Positions 47,101 through 57,200 of a DNA stretch of 64,000 nt are shown in pieces; position 1 is the first letter of the stretch; every line of letters starts with the position of its first letter. Source of the stretch: Uranotaenia lowii (lineage: Eukaryota; Arthropoda; Insecta; Diptera; Culicidae). The notes beneath the pieces were generated by a model. The model saw only the letters and a program-made list of their open reading frames with translations, was not told the origin of the DNA and did not search any database. Location of the stretch: positions 117,465,003 to 117,529,002 of the forward strand of contig NC_073693.1 of assembly GCF_029784155.1 (NCBI RefSeq), written 5' to 3'. Position numbers and translations under genes: made by a program.

Positions 47101-47504
47101 GTATCAATCTTGCGTCAAAATAATGATCCGTTTTCTCTAAAAGACATTTCTTCACCTTAAAAAAAACAAAAATCACAAAAATCATACGGTTTAGGTTATT
47201 TTTTTCATCTTTAGATTTTCCTCAAAATCTCCAATTTGGTACACATCAAAATTTCCTATTTTACCAATTTTTATTAATTTGCATTTCCTTATCTTAACAA
47301 ACATTAAAAATACATTCAAGTAAGTCCCTTACAAGATTTTTTTTGGACCATCTGATTTCAAGATTCACGAAATCTTTTTGAAACATTCTTATTCAAATTC
47401 GTAAATATCTCAAAAATGTTTCAAAATGTTCAACCTAACAAAATGTTCCTAAAATATCTTAAAAATTTACTAAAAACTATTTCATCAAGTTCAATTTGCT
47501 GGAA
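44116..47504. other. mixed unique sequence, no gene assigned
   Basis: Intermediate-GC blocks at 44750-45130, 45440-45770 and 46090-46980 have open frames on both strands (for example 44821-45276 plus, 46634-46963 minus) without domain signatures. A short direct repeat GTGGCTCCAGARAGTAG occurs at 44384 and 44541. Most likely host intron or intergenic sequence. Confidence 0.35.
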
Positions 47505-47728
47505 AATTTTTCACATAAAAGTTTAAAAAAGTTTTTGTTTGTTTGGTACCGTCAACTGGGACATAATGCAATACTTTTCAACTACAATGGCTTCTAAAAA
47601 CTTTATTTCCGCAGATAATTTTTCACATAAAAGCTTAAAAAAGTTTTTGTTTGTTTGGTACCGTCAACTGGGACATAATGCAATACTTTTCAACTACAAT
47701 GGCTTCTAAAAACTTTATTTCCGCAGAT
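47505..47728. repeat. 112-bp tandem duplication, two units, one mismatch
   Basis: Units 47505-47616 and 47617-47728 differ at one position (AGTTTAAAA versus AGCTTAAAA). Each contains TGGTACCGTCAACTGGGACA. Near-identity shows a very recent duplication in the individual or lineage sequenced, or an assembly artefact. Confidence 0.9.
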
Positions 47729-47811
47729 AATCATACCGCTTCTTCATCACAAGTTTTAAGGTGGATGGGTCACAAATTGACTTAGTCGGAAAAATTATTG
47801 GTTTCCGGGAG
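47561..47811. repeat. dispersed repeat, related to 350-515
   Basis: Shares TACCGTYAACTGGGRCAT, ATAATCATACCGCTT and AATTATTGGTTTC with 350-515 in the same order and orientation. The tandem duplication above lies in its first part. Confidence 0.5.
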
Positions 47812-49370
47812 AAAATTTCTGTATGATCCATAAATTCTATGATTGTTTTCTGTGATGATAAATCCTTAAATTTCAATGAAAATTCGTGGCATTGGGCTTT
47901 TTTTACATTTAAGCTGGGAAAAATCAATTAACATTTCCAATCTTATCATACTTTTTCTATTAAAAGTCAGAATCAAAATTGAAGATAGCCCATACAAATT
48001 AATTTTTTTTTAAATCTTCTCAAAATTTAAAAAAAATCCATGAATATTTAAAAATTCATCGTTTTGTGACACAGATTCTTTGATGAAAATTTGTTCGAAA
48101 TTCTGTGAAAATTCAGATTTTTCTAAGATTTCGGAACCCTTGGGACATAGCTTTGAATTTTTCCTTTGGAACAATCAATCCTTATCATCCTGCTTCTTCT
48201 CTTTTCTACAAATATAACTTTTTAAAGGAATTGTCCAACAACTTACTTGCGCTTTATACCAAAGCTTGGAAAGCACAAAAGTGTGACCATCCAAACTTTT
48301 TCTAATAAATTCAAAGCCCCCAGGGAGGCCTTGAGAACCTACAAGGGAGTGGTGGAGGCGCTCAGAGTGGTCAATTTTTGTTGCATTTCAGGAGAAATAT
48401 GTTCTAAAAACTTTTAGCGGGAAGTGTGCTCTAGAATATCGAAACAGGGAGGCTATGAGTAAAAAAGTTTGAAAACTACTGAGTTGAACCGTCTGGACCT
48501 GATGATTTTTCCTTATTGCATTGTAGACAATTTTTTTCCTCAGTAATGAGCTTAAGTAAATCAGTTTTTGATTTTAATCAATGATTTTCGTATGAAACCT
48601 AAAGAATACATATCACTACTCTCACTTGTCTCGTTTATTTTCAATTGCTTTGAAAATAAAAAGATGAACATTTCGAAATTTCAGCTAAAATTTCCCCGTT
48701 CTGTTCTACACGTAAACCAGAAAATTTGCCAATTTTGAAAGTTTAAGGATAAATTTTTCCCCTCAGCTTATGTATGTAATTGATGACTTTTAATATTCAA
48801 GATTCATCAATTTACTCTGCTCTAAATTATTCAAATTTGATTTCATCACGCACTCCTATAAATCACATGACTTGTAGTAAAAGTTTAAAAATTTCAGATC
48901 CTATATATTTGAGGTTGAATTTTTCCCTGAAAAAAATAAAACGGTTTTCCAAATGCTCTTAACTTTGTTACTTTGTAATGGAAATGATAAAATAGCACAA
49001 GAAAAAATAACAGCAAAAATTGAAAAGTTTTTTTTTCGAATCTTAAGTGTTTCTAAATTAAAAAACTCATTATTGATTGCTTATTTGCAAATAATCTATC
49101 CGAAACTTATGCTAAATTTATATATCAATGGAAAACCAAAAAATTGTACGAGCTCGACCGAAGTCTCAAGATTATAACTTACTGAAAAAAGGAATTATTT
49201 TGGATATTTTAAAGTTTAACTCCTTTCTTAGTTGAATTATGTATTTGACTTTCCAATTATCAATTTTATCTATGTTATGGTCAGCAAATTTCGTTAGGAC
49301 CATAGCATTAATTTTCATAAAAAAACTAATGCGCATTCCATAACATCACCTGGACTCTTATAAAGCCAAA
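47812..49370. other. AT-rich sequence, no gene seen
   Basis: Only short frames (48105-48305, 48953-49177) with no domain. A somewhat GC-richer block at 48310-48480 is unassigned. Confidence 0.4.
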
Positions 49371-50910
49371 ATCAGGCTATTTTGCCCTATTCTAGAAACG
49401 TCATTATGGCCAATCATTGAAATCCAAGATGGCGGCTTCCACTGAACTTAAAATGCTGTTAATTAATGAAAATCGCATAAAAATCCCACAACATGGGTAT
49501 AAGTTGAAAAGAATCAACGAATAGACGACAAATTTCGCTATTAGTCGTCATCTTGAAATCCAAGATGGCGGCTTCCACTGAACTTTAAAATGATTATGAC
49601 CACTGAAAACCGCATGAAACCTGCACATGATGGGTATTGTAGGAGAAGTCGGATTTCACTATCTGACGCCAGCATCAAACCAACATGGTGGCTTTTTTCT
49701 TCGGAAATTACGGCCTGCAGTCAATTTTAGAGCACAAACGACACTTTTCGGTCTCTGAAGAAGATCCAAAACAGATTGAAACGTTGGATACATAAAACAA
49801 AAATTTTTGGAATTTCCCAAGAAAAACCACAACAATCAGTCAATTTCCAAACATAAAAAGATGACGGTTTTCGCTATTCTTTTCAAAACTGTAAATTACC
49901 CATGATACATACCAAATACGGTGTATTGGGGGAAAGGGCTACACGGTTAGAAGTCGAATTTCGTTGTCCGATGCCATCTTAAAAGCCAAGAATGCCATCT
50001 TATCCTTTTCGCCCAGTACCCATAAAGTAACTGCTTAATGCAATTTTTTGGTCATTTACAGCATTTAAAGTTCAGCGAAAGGCGCGATCTTGGATTTCAA
50101 GATGGCGTCAGATAGCGAAATTCAAATTCTACTCGTTCAGCCTTTTCACCTCTTACCCTGTACTGTGGAAGTTTCATTACATTTTCATTAATTTATAGCT
50201 TTGAAAAGAAAAGCGAAAGCCGCCGTCTCGTATTAATGATGGCTTCAGGAAGCCAAATTCGACTTCTTCTAGTTATTTCTTCCACCCAATACTCATATAG
50301 TAGGAATTCCATTCAACTTTCAGTAATTAAAATTATTTTAATGTTCAGTGGAAGTCGCCATGTTGGATTTCAAGATGGTGTTTAATAGCAAAATTGGACT
50401 TCTATACGTTTGGTCCTTTCAACAATACTAACATTGTGGGAGTTTCATGTCATTTTCATTGATTAACAACATTTTAAATTTCAGCAGAAGTCGCCATCTT
50501 GGATTTCTTTATGGCGTCGAATAGTGAAATTTGACTTCTACTAGTTTAATCCTTTCTCTCAGTACTCATATTGTGGGGGGGGGGGGCAGGGCTCGGAATC
50601 GTCGAAAGGAAGGTATGAAATTGAAATTTCTCTTTATTTGTCTCACTTCAGCAAATTTCAATTTCGAGGAGTTTCGAACTTTCGACTTCTACCGGTTGAT
50701 CTCTTTTAACTAATACCCATATTGTTTGGGTTTTATGCGACTTTCAGTTATTTAAAGTATTTTCAAGTTGAGTTATAGCCGCCATCTAGGAATTTATGAT
50801 GGCAATAGACAGAAAATTCGACTTCTACTCGTTTATCACTTTCACTTAATAACCAAATTGTGAATGTTTCATGATATTTTCAGTAAATAACAGCTTTGGA
50901 AATAAAAACG
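49371..50910. repeat. satellite-like array around a CCAAGATGGCG motif, inverted halves
   Basis: A unit of about 170-200 bp recurs roughly eight times. In 49371-49720 the units read AATCCAAGATGGCGGCTTCC then ACTGAAC; from about 50050 they read in the opposite direction (GAAGTCGCCATCTTGGATTT). Several units contain the hairpin GCCATCTTGGATTTCAAGATGGC-like core (arms of 9 bp). The switch in orientation brackets the ribozyme-like motif at 49755. Unit divergence is high, so it is old. Confidence 0.7.
49755..49785 (+). ncRNA. hammerhead-ribozyme-like motif, fourth copy
   Basis: CTGAAGA, one extra A, GATC, loop CAAAACA, GATT, GAAACGTT. Stem II (GATC/GATT) closes with a G-U pair. Stem I would be three or four weak pairs. 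The loop is shorter than in the other copies (7 versus 13 nt). Weaker than the other three copies, but the same order of elements. Confidence 0.35.
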
Positions 50911-51087
50911 AAAGCGGCCAAAAACTCTACTCAAAAACCAACACTCAAAACCTCAAAACCAACACACACAACTTATCAAAAATGTGTAAAAATGGGAATT
51001 CCAATTCAAATATGTTCTATCGAACCTGAGCGTGTCCTGATTTTACATCTTAATCGGGAACTGTCACTCAGGCAATGTGTGCTATTA
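50911..51087. other. AC-rich linker
   Basis: Word-repetitive AAACCAACAC/CTCAAAACC sequence with no further features. Confidence 0.4.
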
Positions 51088-51375
51088 TAAAATATCTTTT
51101 GGGGGTTCTCGTTGATGTTTTTCGGTGATGTTTAGAAGAAAAGATTTGCTTAATTTTTACGTTTCGGTTTACTGTTTTTTTCAACCATCTTCAGAAACTA
51201 TTTTATAATGTTAAATGAGGAGAAAAAAAAATTTATAATAACTATAGCCCAATTAATAAAACGTTAAAGTACAAAAGTAAAAACACTCACAAAAAAGCTA
51301 TTTTTCCGCCTGCTAAGGTCGTCGCTTAAATTGGAAAGGAAGTCAAGTCTATTGCTGTTGCTGCTGCTGGTTGTC
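51088..51375 (-). mobile_element. Penelope-like element A, 3' part
   Basis: Inverted homologue of 53985-54262. It starts (reading minus) with the Ser-rich C-terminal coding end, including NRLDFLSN- and DDLSRRKNSFF-like residues, then about 200 bp of 3' UTR with the ribozyme-like hairpin and a terminal block ending near CCAAAAGATA. It continues the minus-strand element 53649-52910; the two pieces were separated by the P-like transposon at 51384-52901. Confidence 0.8.
51158..51194 (-). ncRNA. hammerhead-ribozyme-like motif in Penelope element A
   Basis: Minus strand: CTGAAGA, extra T, GGTT, 13-nt loop GAAAAAAACAGTA, AACC, GAAACGTA. Stem II is perfect. It is nearly identical to the motif in element B (54166-54202). 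Stem I is only three A-T pairs, so activity is doubtful in this copy. Confidence 0.45.
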
Positions 51376-52045
51376 GTCGGGACCATGATGGCTCTAGTAT
51401 GGTGATCTCATATGCCAAATCGCCATTCCGCCATATTGAAAAAAGTTTTGACAGCTGGCTGTAGTGTTTACGAAAAAAGGGGTCCAGGGATGCCAGGTGT
51501 TAGAGATAAAAAATCAGATGGCGAAACAGTGTGTATGTGCACAAGCCAATCGTAAACGAAAGATCAAAAGATTCAAAACCGTACTGGGGTTTAGTTTATT
51601 TTATTATATTTAAATTGAGTTATCGGAAAAAAGCAATGATATGAGTATATTCAATGAGTTAATTTGTATTCTAAACACTTTTTTATAATAAAATTACAAT
51701 ACAGTTCGGTCTATCCGTATGTTCCGAAAAAGAAAAACTTTTCATTGACCGTTATGATAGAAAGGATCTTAAAGGGTGGAACAAACAACCAAAACCCTAA
51801 ACCGGATGTTGCTTGTTCCTTATTCTTGTTACCTTATCCAAAGGGCTATTTTGTTTCCCTCCAATCGAAAAGTGTTGGATGAAAATAAAAGTAAATCGGT
51901 TCTGCTAAAGGAATGCTATAAATTCTGCTATTGATAATTTTCATGATTAAAAGATAAACGATTTTATGGTTCGAAAAATTTTTTTCAAATAACTGTTGCA
52001 TCATGTAAATACTACTTAAGCCTTTTTCAATATTAACATATTCAG

Positions 52046-52260
52046 TTAATGTACCTTCACCACCACCCACGAGCAGCGCTGAGGTGAAGCTTTGCTGCAC
52101 TTGAGGATGACTAGCAATTGGACAGCATCACCTGCAGAATCCTTCAGGGGCTCAATCCATTCCGGACAATCAACAGTCTGCAGTGGATCGAACTGATTCC
52201 CCAACCCACTCATCAGACTTATCGTCATGCTGCTGAGGCGCCTAACGTTGCGCATATTTT
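52046..52260 (-). pseudogene. continuation of the Rad23-like fragment, very uncertain
   Basis: Downstream of the stop that ends the XPC-binding-like exon, the minus strand has an open stretch containing LQTVDCPEWIEPLKDSAGDA and, in another frame, SHPQVQQSF. By position this is where Rad23 would have its second UBA domain, but similarity is too weak to claim it. It could be an unrelated filler of the transposon. Confidence 0.2.
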
Positions 52261-52655
52261 CCTATTTCAGCTCATCGGTTCCTTCATTCAAAAGTGCCAA
52301 AAACTTCATCTGATTTTCCCAAATGCTATCCATCAGATCCGGATTACTCGATTGGATCTTCTGGAGCAGCGATGGCAACAGACGGGGGTCCTCCTGAAGC
52401 AGCTTTTTCATCTCGATGAAGATCGGATGTTCCTGCAGGAGGGCGCTTCTCGGACGATGGAATGTAACGCCTCGCCATGTTACCATCCGATTCGATGACT
52501 TTCTGCTGCTTCTAGATAGCTCTTGAAAGAAAAAAGTGTTGAATAAGCATAAATTTGTCATAAGTAATGCAAAATTAATGTTACTCACCGCTACCGACAA
52601 AGCTGGCACCGTCGTTTACAGGTCCAACTTCTTCCAGCTTTGCTTACCAGCCCGG
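52261..52655 (-). pseudogene. Rad23-like XPC-binding-domain fragment with an intron
   Basis: The minus strand encodes SALLQEHPIFIEMKKLLQED, then PRLLPSLLQKIQSSNPDLMD and SIWENQMKFLALLNE. This fits the XPC-binding (STI1-type) domain of Rad23: hydrophobic pattern QNP.LLP.LLQ.I..SNP.L...I.ENQ..FL.LLN. Rad23 shuttles ubiquitylated proteins to the proteasome and stabilises XPC in nucleotide-excision repair. Upstream, an intron of about 67 nt (52588-52522) has a GTGAGT donor and a pyrimidine-rich TTTTTTCTTTCAAG acceptor, and splicing keeps the frame (..ASFVGS to ELSRSS..). The upstream exon is open for only 18 codons after a stop at about 52647; ubiquitin-like and UBA1 domains are not recognisable. 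The whole sits inside a P-like transposon, so it is probably a captured host-gene piece. A divergent expressed gene is less likely. Confidence 0.6.
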
Positions 52656-52909
52656 AGCTCAGCCGGAAGATTTTGTTTCGATTCTATGAATTATATTTGC
52701 AAAAATCAAGGCGAAATCTTTGTCTAAGCAATATCTTGGTGATTGGCAAAACTTCGTGTTTTACAAAAAATCAGAGCACCTGGCATCCCAGCCAGCCAGC
52801 AGCCAGCCGAACAGCCAGCTGTCAAATTTCGGCTCCTCCTCCGCATCCAACCCTCGTCTACTTTTTGCCAAAGAGAGACCACCATATCTAGAGGCATCAT
52901 GGTCGGGAC

Positions 52910-53649
52910 GTCGGTTTATTAGAGTTTTTGGATTCTCTCGTTCTCTCTCCTCTCTGAGTTTGGTCCATAGTCCGTTGTAGGCATTGGAAACTCCCTTCGT
53001 ATCAATCTGGAGATTAACCGCTTGGTTCCCTCTCAGTTTGATGTGCAGTTTTTCCGCAATCAACCTATGTGACTTGTGGCTGATCCTCTCCAGAATTTGG
53101 GTTTTCGTAAAATCGAACGTGTGGTCAGCGTCGTCTTCCAGTGCGTGTTGCGCTAGGCCTGTTTGTTTGTTTTCACTCGTATGCTGTTTTCATGCTGTTT
53201 GGTCCTTTTTTCCAAGGTTTGCGATGTTTGGCCGATATATTCTTTACCGCAGCTACATGGTACTGAATATACGACGTTGGTTTGCATCATTTTAGGGATC
53301 GGGTCTTTCAATTTCGTGAAAACTATTGACTTTATTTTGTCACATGGTTTGAAGGCGGCGATCACATCATGTTTGCGAAGGATTTTGGCCACCCTTTCGC
53401 TCAGTCCGGGTATGTACGGGATCGATGCCATTCTTGAAAATGCAGATTCGGGGGGGATCTGGTTTTGTAGTGTATTGTACATTGCATGTGTCCTTTTCTC
53501 GAAGATATTATGTAGTACGTCTTGCGGATAATTGTTTTTGCCGAGGATGTTTTTCACTGCATCGATACTTGTCTTCCTGGTTTCTGGATCAGATAATTTT
53601 AGAGCGCGGTCCACAAGAGCGAACATTGTATTTTGTTTGTGCGTTTGTG
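52910..53649 (-). pseudogene. Penelope-like element A, GIY-YIG endonuclease region
   Basis: On the minus strand, one frame from 53649 to 53153 carries the end of the reverse-transcriptase thumb and linker, then the GIY-YIG endonuclease start VVYSVPCSCGKEYIGQTSQT (Penelope variant of GIY...YIG, with the CCHH-type Cys pair before it) and LEKRTKQHENS. A frameshift near 53155 moves to a second frame with TGLAQHALEDDADHTFDF-type residues and HRLIAEKLHIKLRGNQAVNL. The element is 5'-truncated at 53649, the junction with element B. Penelope-like elements are telomerase-related retroelements with RT plus GIY-YIG. Confidence 0.85.
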
Positions 53650-54262
53650 CCAAACATCGCAAACCTTGGGAAAAAAGGACCAAACAGCATGAAAACAGCA
53701 TACGAGTGAAAAACAAACAAACTGGCCTAGCACAACACGCACTGGAAGACGACGCTGACCACACGTTCGATTTTACGAAAACCCAAATTCTGGAGAGGAT
53801 CAGCCACAAGTCACATAGGTTGATTGCGGAAAAACTGCACATCAAACTGAGAGGGAACCAAGCGGTTAATCTCCAGATTGATACGAAGGGAGTTTCCAAT
53901 GCCTACAACGGACTATGGACCAAACTCAGAGAGGAGAGAGAACGAGAGAATCCAAAAACTCTAATAAACCGAACGTCCCGACGACAACCAGCAGCAGCAG
54001 CAGCAGCAATAGACTTGACTTCCTTTCCAATTCAAGCGACGACCTTAGCAGGCGGAAAAATAGCTTTTTTGTGAGAGTTTTAACTTTTGTACTTTAACGT
54101 TTTATTAATTAGGCTATAGTTATTATAAATTTTTTTTCTCCTTATTTTACATTATAAAATAGTTTCTGAAGATGGTTGAAATAAACAGTAAACCGAAACG
54201 TAAAAATTAAGCAAATCTTTTCTTCTAAACATCACCGAAAAACATCAACGAGAACTTCCAAA
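53650..54262 (+). pseudogene. Penelope-like element B, C-terminal part and 3' UTR
   Basis: Homologous to element A but in the opposite direction: 53650-53977 mirrors 53231-52910 and 53985-54262 mirrors 51375-51088. The coding part runs from KRTKQHENSIRVKNKQTGLA to the frame ends at 54074-54097 after a Gln- or Ala-coded CAG repeat (53989-54008). It starts inside the GIY-YIG domain and is therefore 5'-truncated. It contains an uninterrupted ACGTCCCGACGACAACC site, the empty target of the P-like element. Confidence 0.85.
54166..54202 (+). ncRNA. hammerhead-ribozyme-like motif in Penelope element B
   Basis: CTGAAGA (54166-54172), extra T, GGTT, loop GAAATAAACAGTA, AACC, GAAACGTA (54195-54202). 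The 13-nt loop keeps the GAAA...AGTA frame seen at 21.1 kb despite different stem sequences (GGTT/AACC versus GAGC/GCTC), which indicates compensatory change. Hammerhead motifs are known from Penelope-like elements. Stem I is weak here. Confidence 0.5.
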
Positions 54263-57200
54263 AGATAAAACCAGCGGTGATCTAAACGGTCGTAAATAAA
54301 AAAAAAATTATAAAATATGTAAAAGACAGCTTGGAGCAAACTTCTAAGTTCTGGATATATTTTAGTTTCAATAACTCTTTCTAAAGAACTAAAACTGTAT
54401 GTTCAATAAAAGCTTTATTAGCGTTTTCAAAAACTATCTGTGAACAAATGATTGATTCAAGCATATAAGCATTTTGGATGACCATAATTAAACCTTGATA
54501 AAATGAGCTCCAAAAAAATTCCATAATAAAACCATAATAATGCTAATGCTAGTTAGCTTTACTGTGTTACTTGAGATGTTCCCCAAAATTTGTGTTTCAA
54601 CAATTTTTTCAAATATTCCAAGTTTTTAAATCGTATACTTAAAAAGTTTTTGAATAAAAATTCAAAATTACTTGTATTATTTTTGAAATGCTCGTAACAT
54701 TAAATATTTTAATGCAATCTTGATGGTGTCATCAAAAAAGTTTCTTATAATAATGAGATCTACAACTTTTTTGAAGACATCAAGTCTCTAAACAAATTAT
54801 TTAAAGAAATAATTTTTAATTTCCCTTCCAGGTGGGATTTTTTTTTCATTCAAGAATTTGATAGATCATCAAAAAATATGAGAATGTTGTGAAGACATGT
54901 CTATCGTTTACCGTTTGTCCGCAAATAATTTAATTGCTTTTAAGGTGCATTCACCTCTGAAACACCGACCGATTGTTGGGATTTTCTGGGATATTCTTAC
55001 TAAAAATACATTATTTTTTACCGATTAGGCTGAATATTTATATAAGAAAAAATAATTGTAATATTTTCTTTTGGCAGTAATATGCATAACTCGTATGCTT
55101 AACATAAATTCATGGATAAATTATTCAATTATTATTACTAATATTTAATTATGAATGAATTATTCATCCACCTAACTCTGATATAAACTCCAAGTTGATC
55201 AACAAAATTTACGCACGTAAAGCGTATTCAAACACTCAAACTTTACCTCGAGCTTCAGGATAAAATATAATGATAATTTTAATCAGTTGAACATTTAATT
55301 CATAAAAACCGCAACTCGTTCAATTGGGCAAATTATTAATACTTTCCATAATTTCAACTTCCCCTAATGTTGATGAAAACTATTGGGTTTTTTTTATCCA
55401 TCTCTGCAAAGTCTAAGTTTGTATCTGTACATGAAGGAAAAATATGAAATCATTTAAAAAATAATGTTAAAATAAGAAAAATATAGTGTAGAAAGAAATC
55501 GTTATCCAAAAAATTTTTCTTACTCAGACCTTAAATATGTTTACCGAAACCAACTGTAATTACTTTAAAAGCTAATGTCAACTTGTCCGGTAATTAAAAT
55601 AAAAATTCACCAGGGTGCTCAATAAAGTTTACTATATTTTCCCTTATTTATCTACAATTCAGTGTCATTTGTCCAAAACTGGGAGGGTTGATTCCACTGG
55701 GTATATTCCGAGACTCTAAGCCAGTTCAAGTCCTCAGCTTCAGGTACCAGGAGGTGGGATGACCCCAATAAATGCGCAATAAAAAGAATACAAAACAACG
55801 GAACGAAACAAGCAAATGGCACGACAAGACAAAATGATTCCATTCGAGTGGAAAACGTAGACAAATTCATCTTGGGGACACGCTGGTTTTTGGGAGCCAT
55901 GCTTTTTTTGCTGGTGCTGCTGCTTGTCGTGTTCCATGTACCTCACGGAGGTTGTTCTTTGAATACTTAATTTGTCACGACATGGTTCTTTTGTTTTGTC
56001 CCCAAAAAAAGCTAGCATTTACCCAGAACAACACCAACGGCAAATTGGACATTTGTTCTGGTAGTTTTCAGATGCTGAATTACTCTTCCCTTCAACTGAA
56101 ACGATATTGGTTTTATTTAATGCATTCTTAGTGCAGAATTTAAGATAAAGACAAGGTGTTATGCAATTGTTCAGAATATCACGTTTTACATTGAACATCT
56201 TAAATGTATATTTTTAGGAAAATTTAAAAAAAAACATAACCTTATCAAAATTGGAAAAAAAACAAATTTATCATTTTTAAGCGTGCAAGAATTCCTTCTA
56301 AATCCTTTTAAACCTTTAAAGTTTTTAAATCATTTGGGATTACAGGAAAAGATATAAAACCAAATCCATCAATTATTCTTATTTATTTTTTACGCAATTT
56401 ATTTTAAAAACATGTTCAGGCTTCAGGGGTTCTGAAAATTTTAAATACACTTTAAAATTACCGTCATTATAAAAATTGTGAAGTGTTCAATCGAATTTTG
56501 GATTCGTACTGTATTTTACATCCAAGTGAAGGAAGCAATGTCATATTTTGTTATTTTTCGCGTGGAAAGTGTGCAACTTCAATAATTTTAAATCATAATG
56601 AGGAGAAAACATGGATATCCTTAGAGCAAGTTCACTCGTGTTGGCAAAAAGTGGTGAAAATTTTGACACATGTAGCCTGTTGTAGAAATTAAACCTTTTT
56701 TGCATCACAGCATGCGAAAATAGAACACGTGATTAAAAAAAACTTGACGGCCTTAGTCCTTGAAAATGTTTTTGCATGTTTAAGTTTTGAATTTGTGCTG
56801 CAAGTGTCAAAATTTTTACCACTATTTCCTAACACGAGTGAACTTGCACTTAGAAATCATCTGTTTGAATTTGCAAATATAAACGGTTTCAGCACTTGCA
56901 TCAGTTTCGAGTAGGCCTAGCTCGGATGCAGACGGGTTTAATTCTGTTTTCACAATGCGCTTAATTTAAGGAACTCTTTTTTCTTAAAAAAATTTGTGAT
57001 TGAAAAAGTTAATTTAGCTGAAAATTGCAAAAAGTTAAAAAAACACTTTTTGTCATGTCATAAAGAACTGATATATTGAGTAAAATTGAACCACTCTCGG
57101 AGGGCTAATAAAATATGTTGTTTAAAAGCATCTAGTAACAAATCATTCGGGGAGGGTGGGCCACTTTTTTTCTTTGCTTCATAACTTCTTTATCAATGAA

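Larger units (their letters stand above)
51384..52901 (-). mobile_element. P-element-like transposon, 1518 bp, non-autonomous
   Basis: Ends CATGATGGCTCTAGTATGG (left) and CATGATGCCTCTAGATATGG (right, reverse complement), both going on to TGRTCTC (about 27 bp). The flanks are GTCGGGAC at 51376-51383 and 52902-52909, an 8-bp duplication; the other Penelope copy (about 53976) has this site once. Drosophila P elements start CATGATGAAATAAC, have ATAAGGTGGTC later in the TIR, make 8-bp duplications and prefer GTCCGGAC. A perfect 13-bp inverted pair GACAGCTGGCTGT sits 66 and 78 bp from the ends (51450-51462, 52811-52823), comparable to the P subterminal repeats. No THAP domain or P transposase is encoded; instead a Rad23-like fragment lies inside. 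Confidence 0.75.

Noticed and set aside
52984..53531. Plus-strand open frames of 103-122 codons
   Set aside because: They are antisense to the Penelope GIY-YIG region of element A, which has recognisable motifs on the minus strand.
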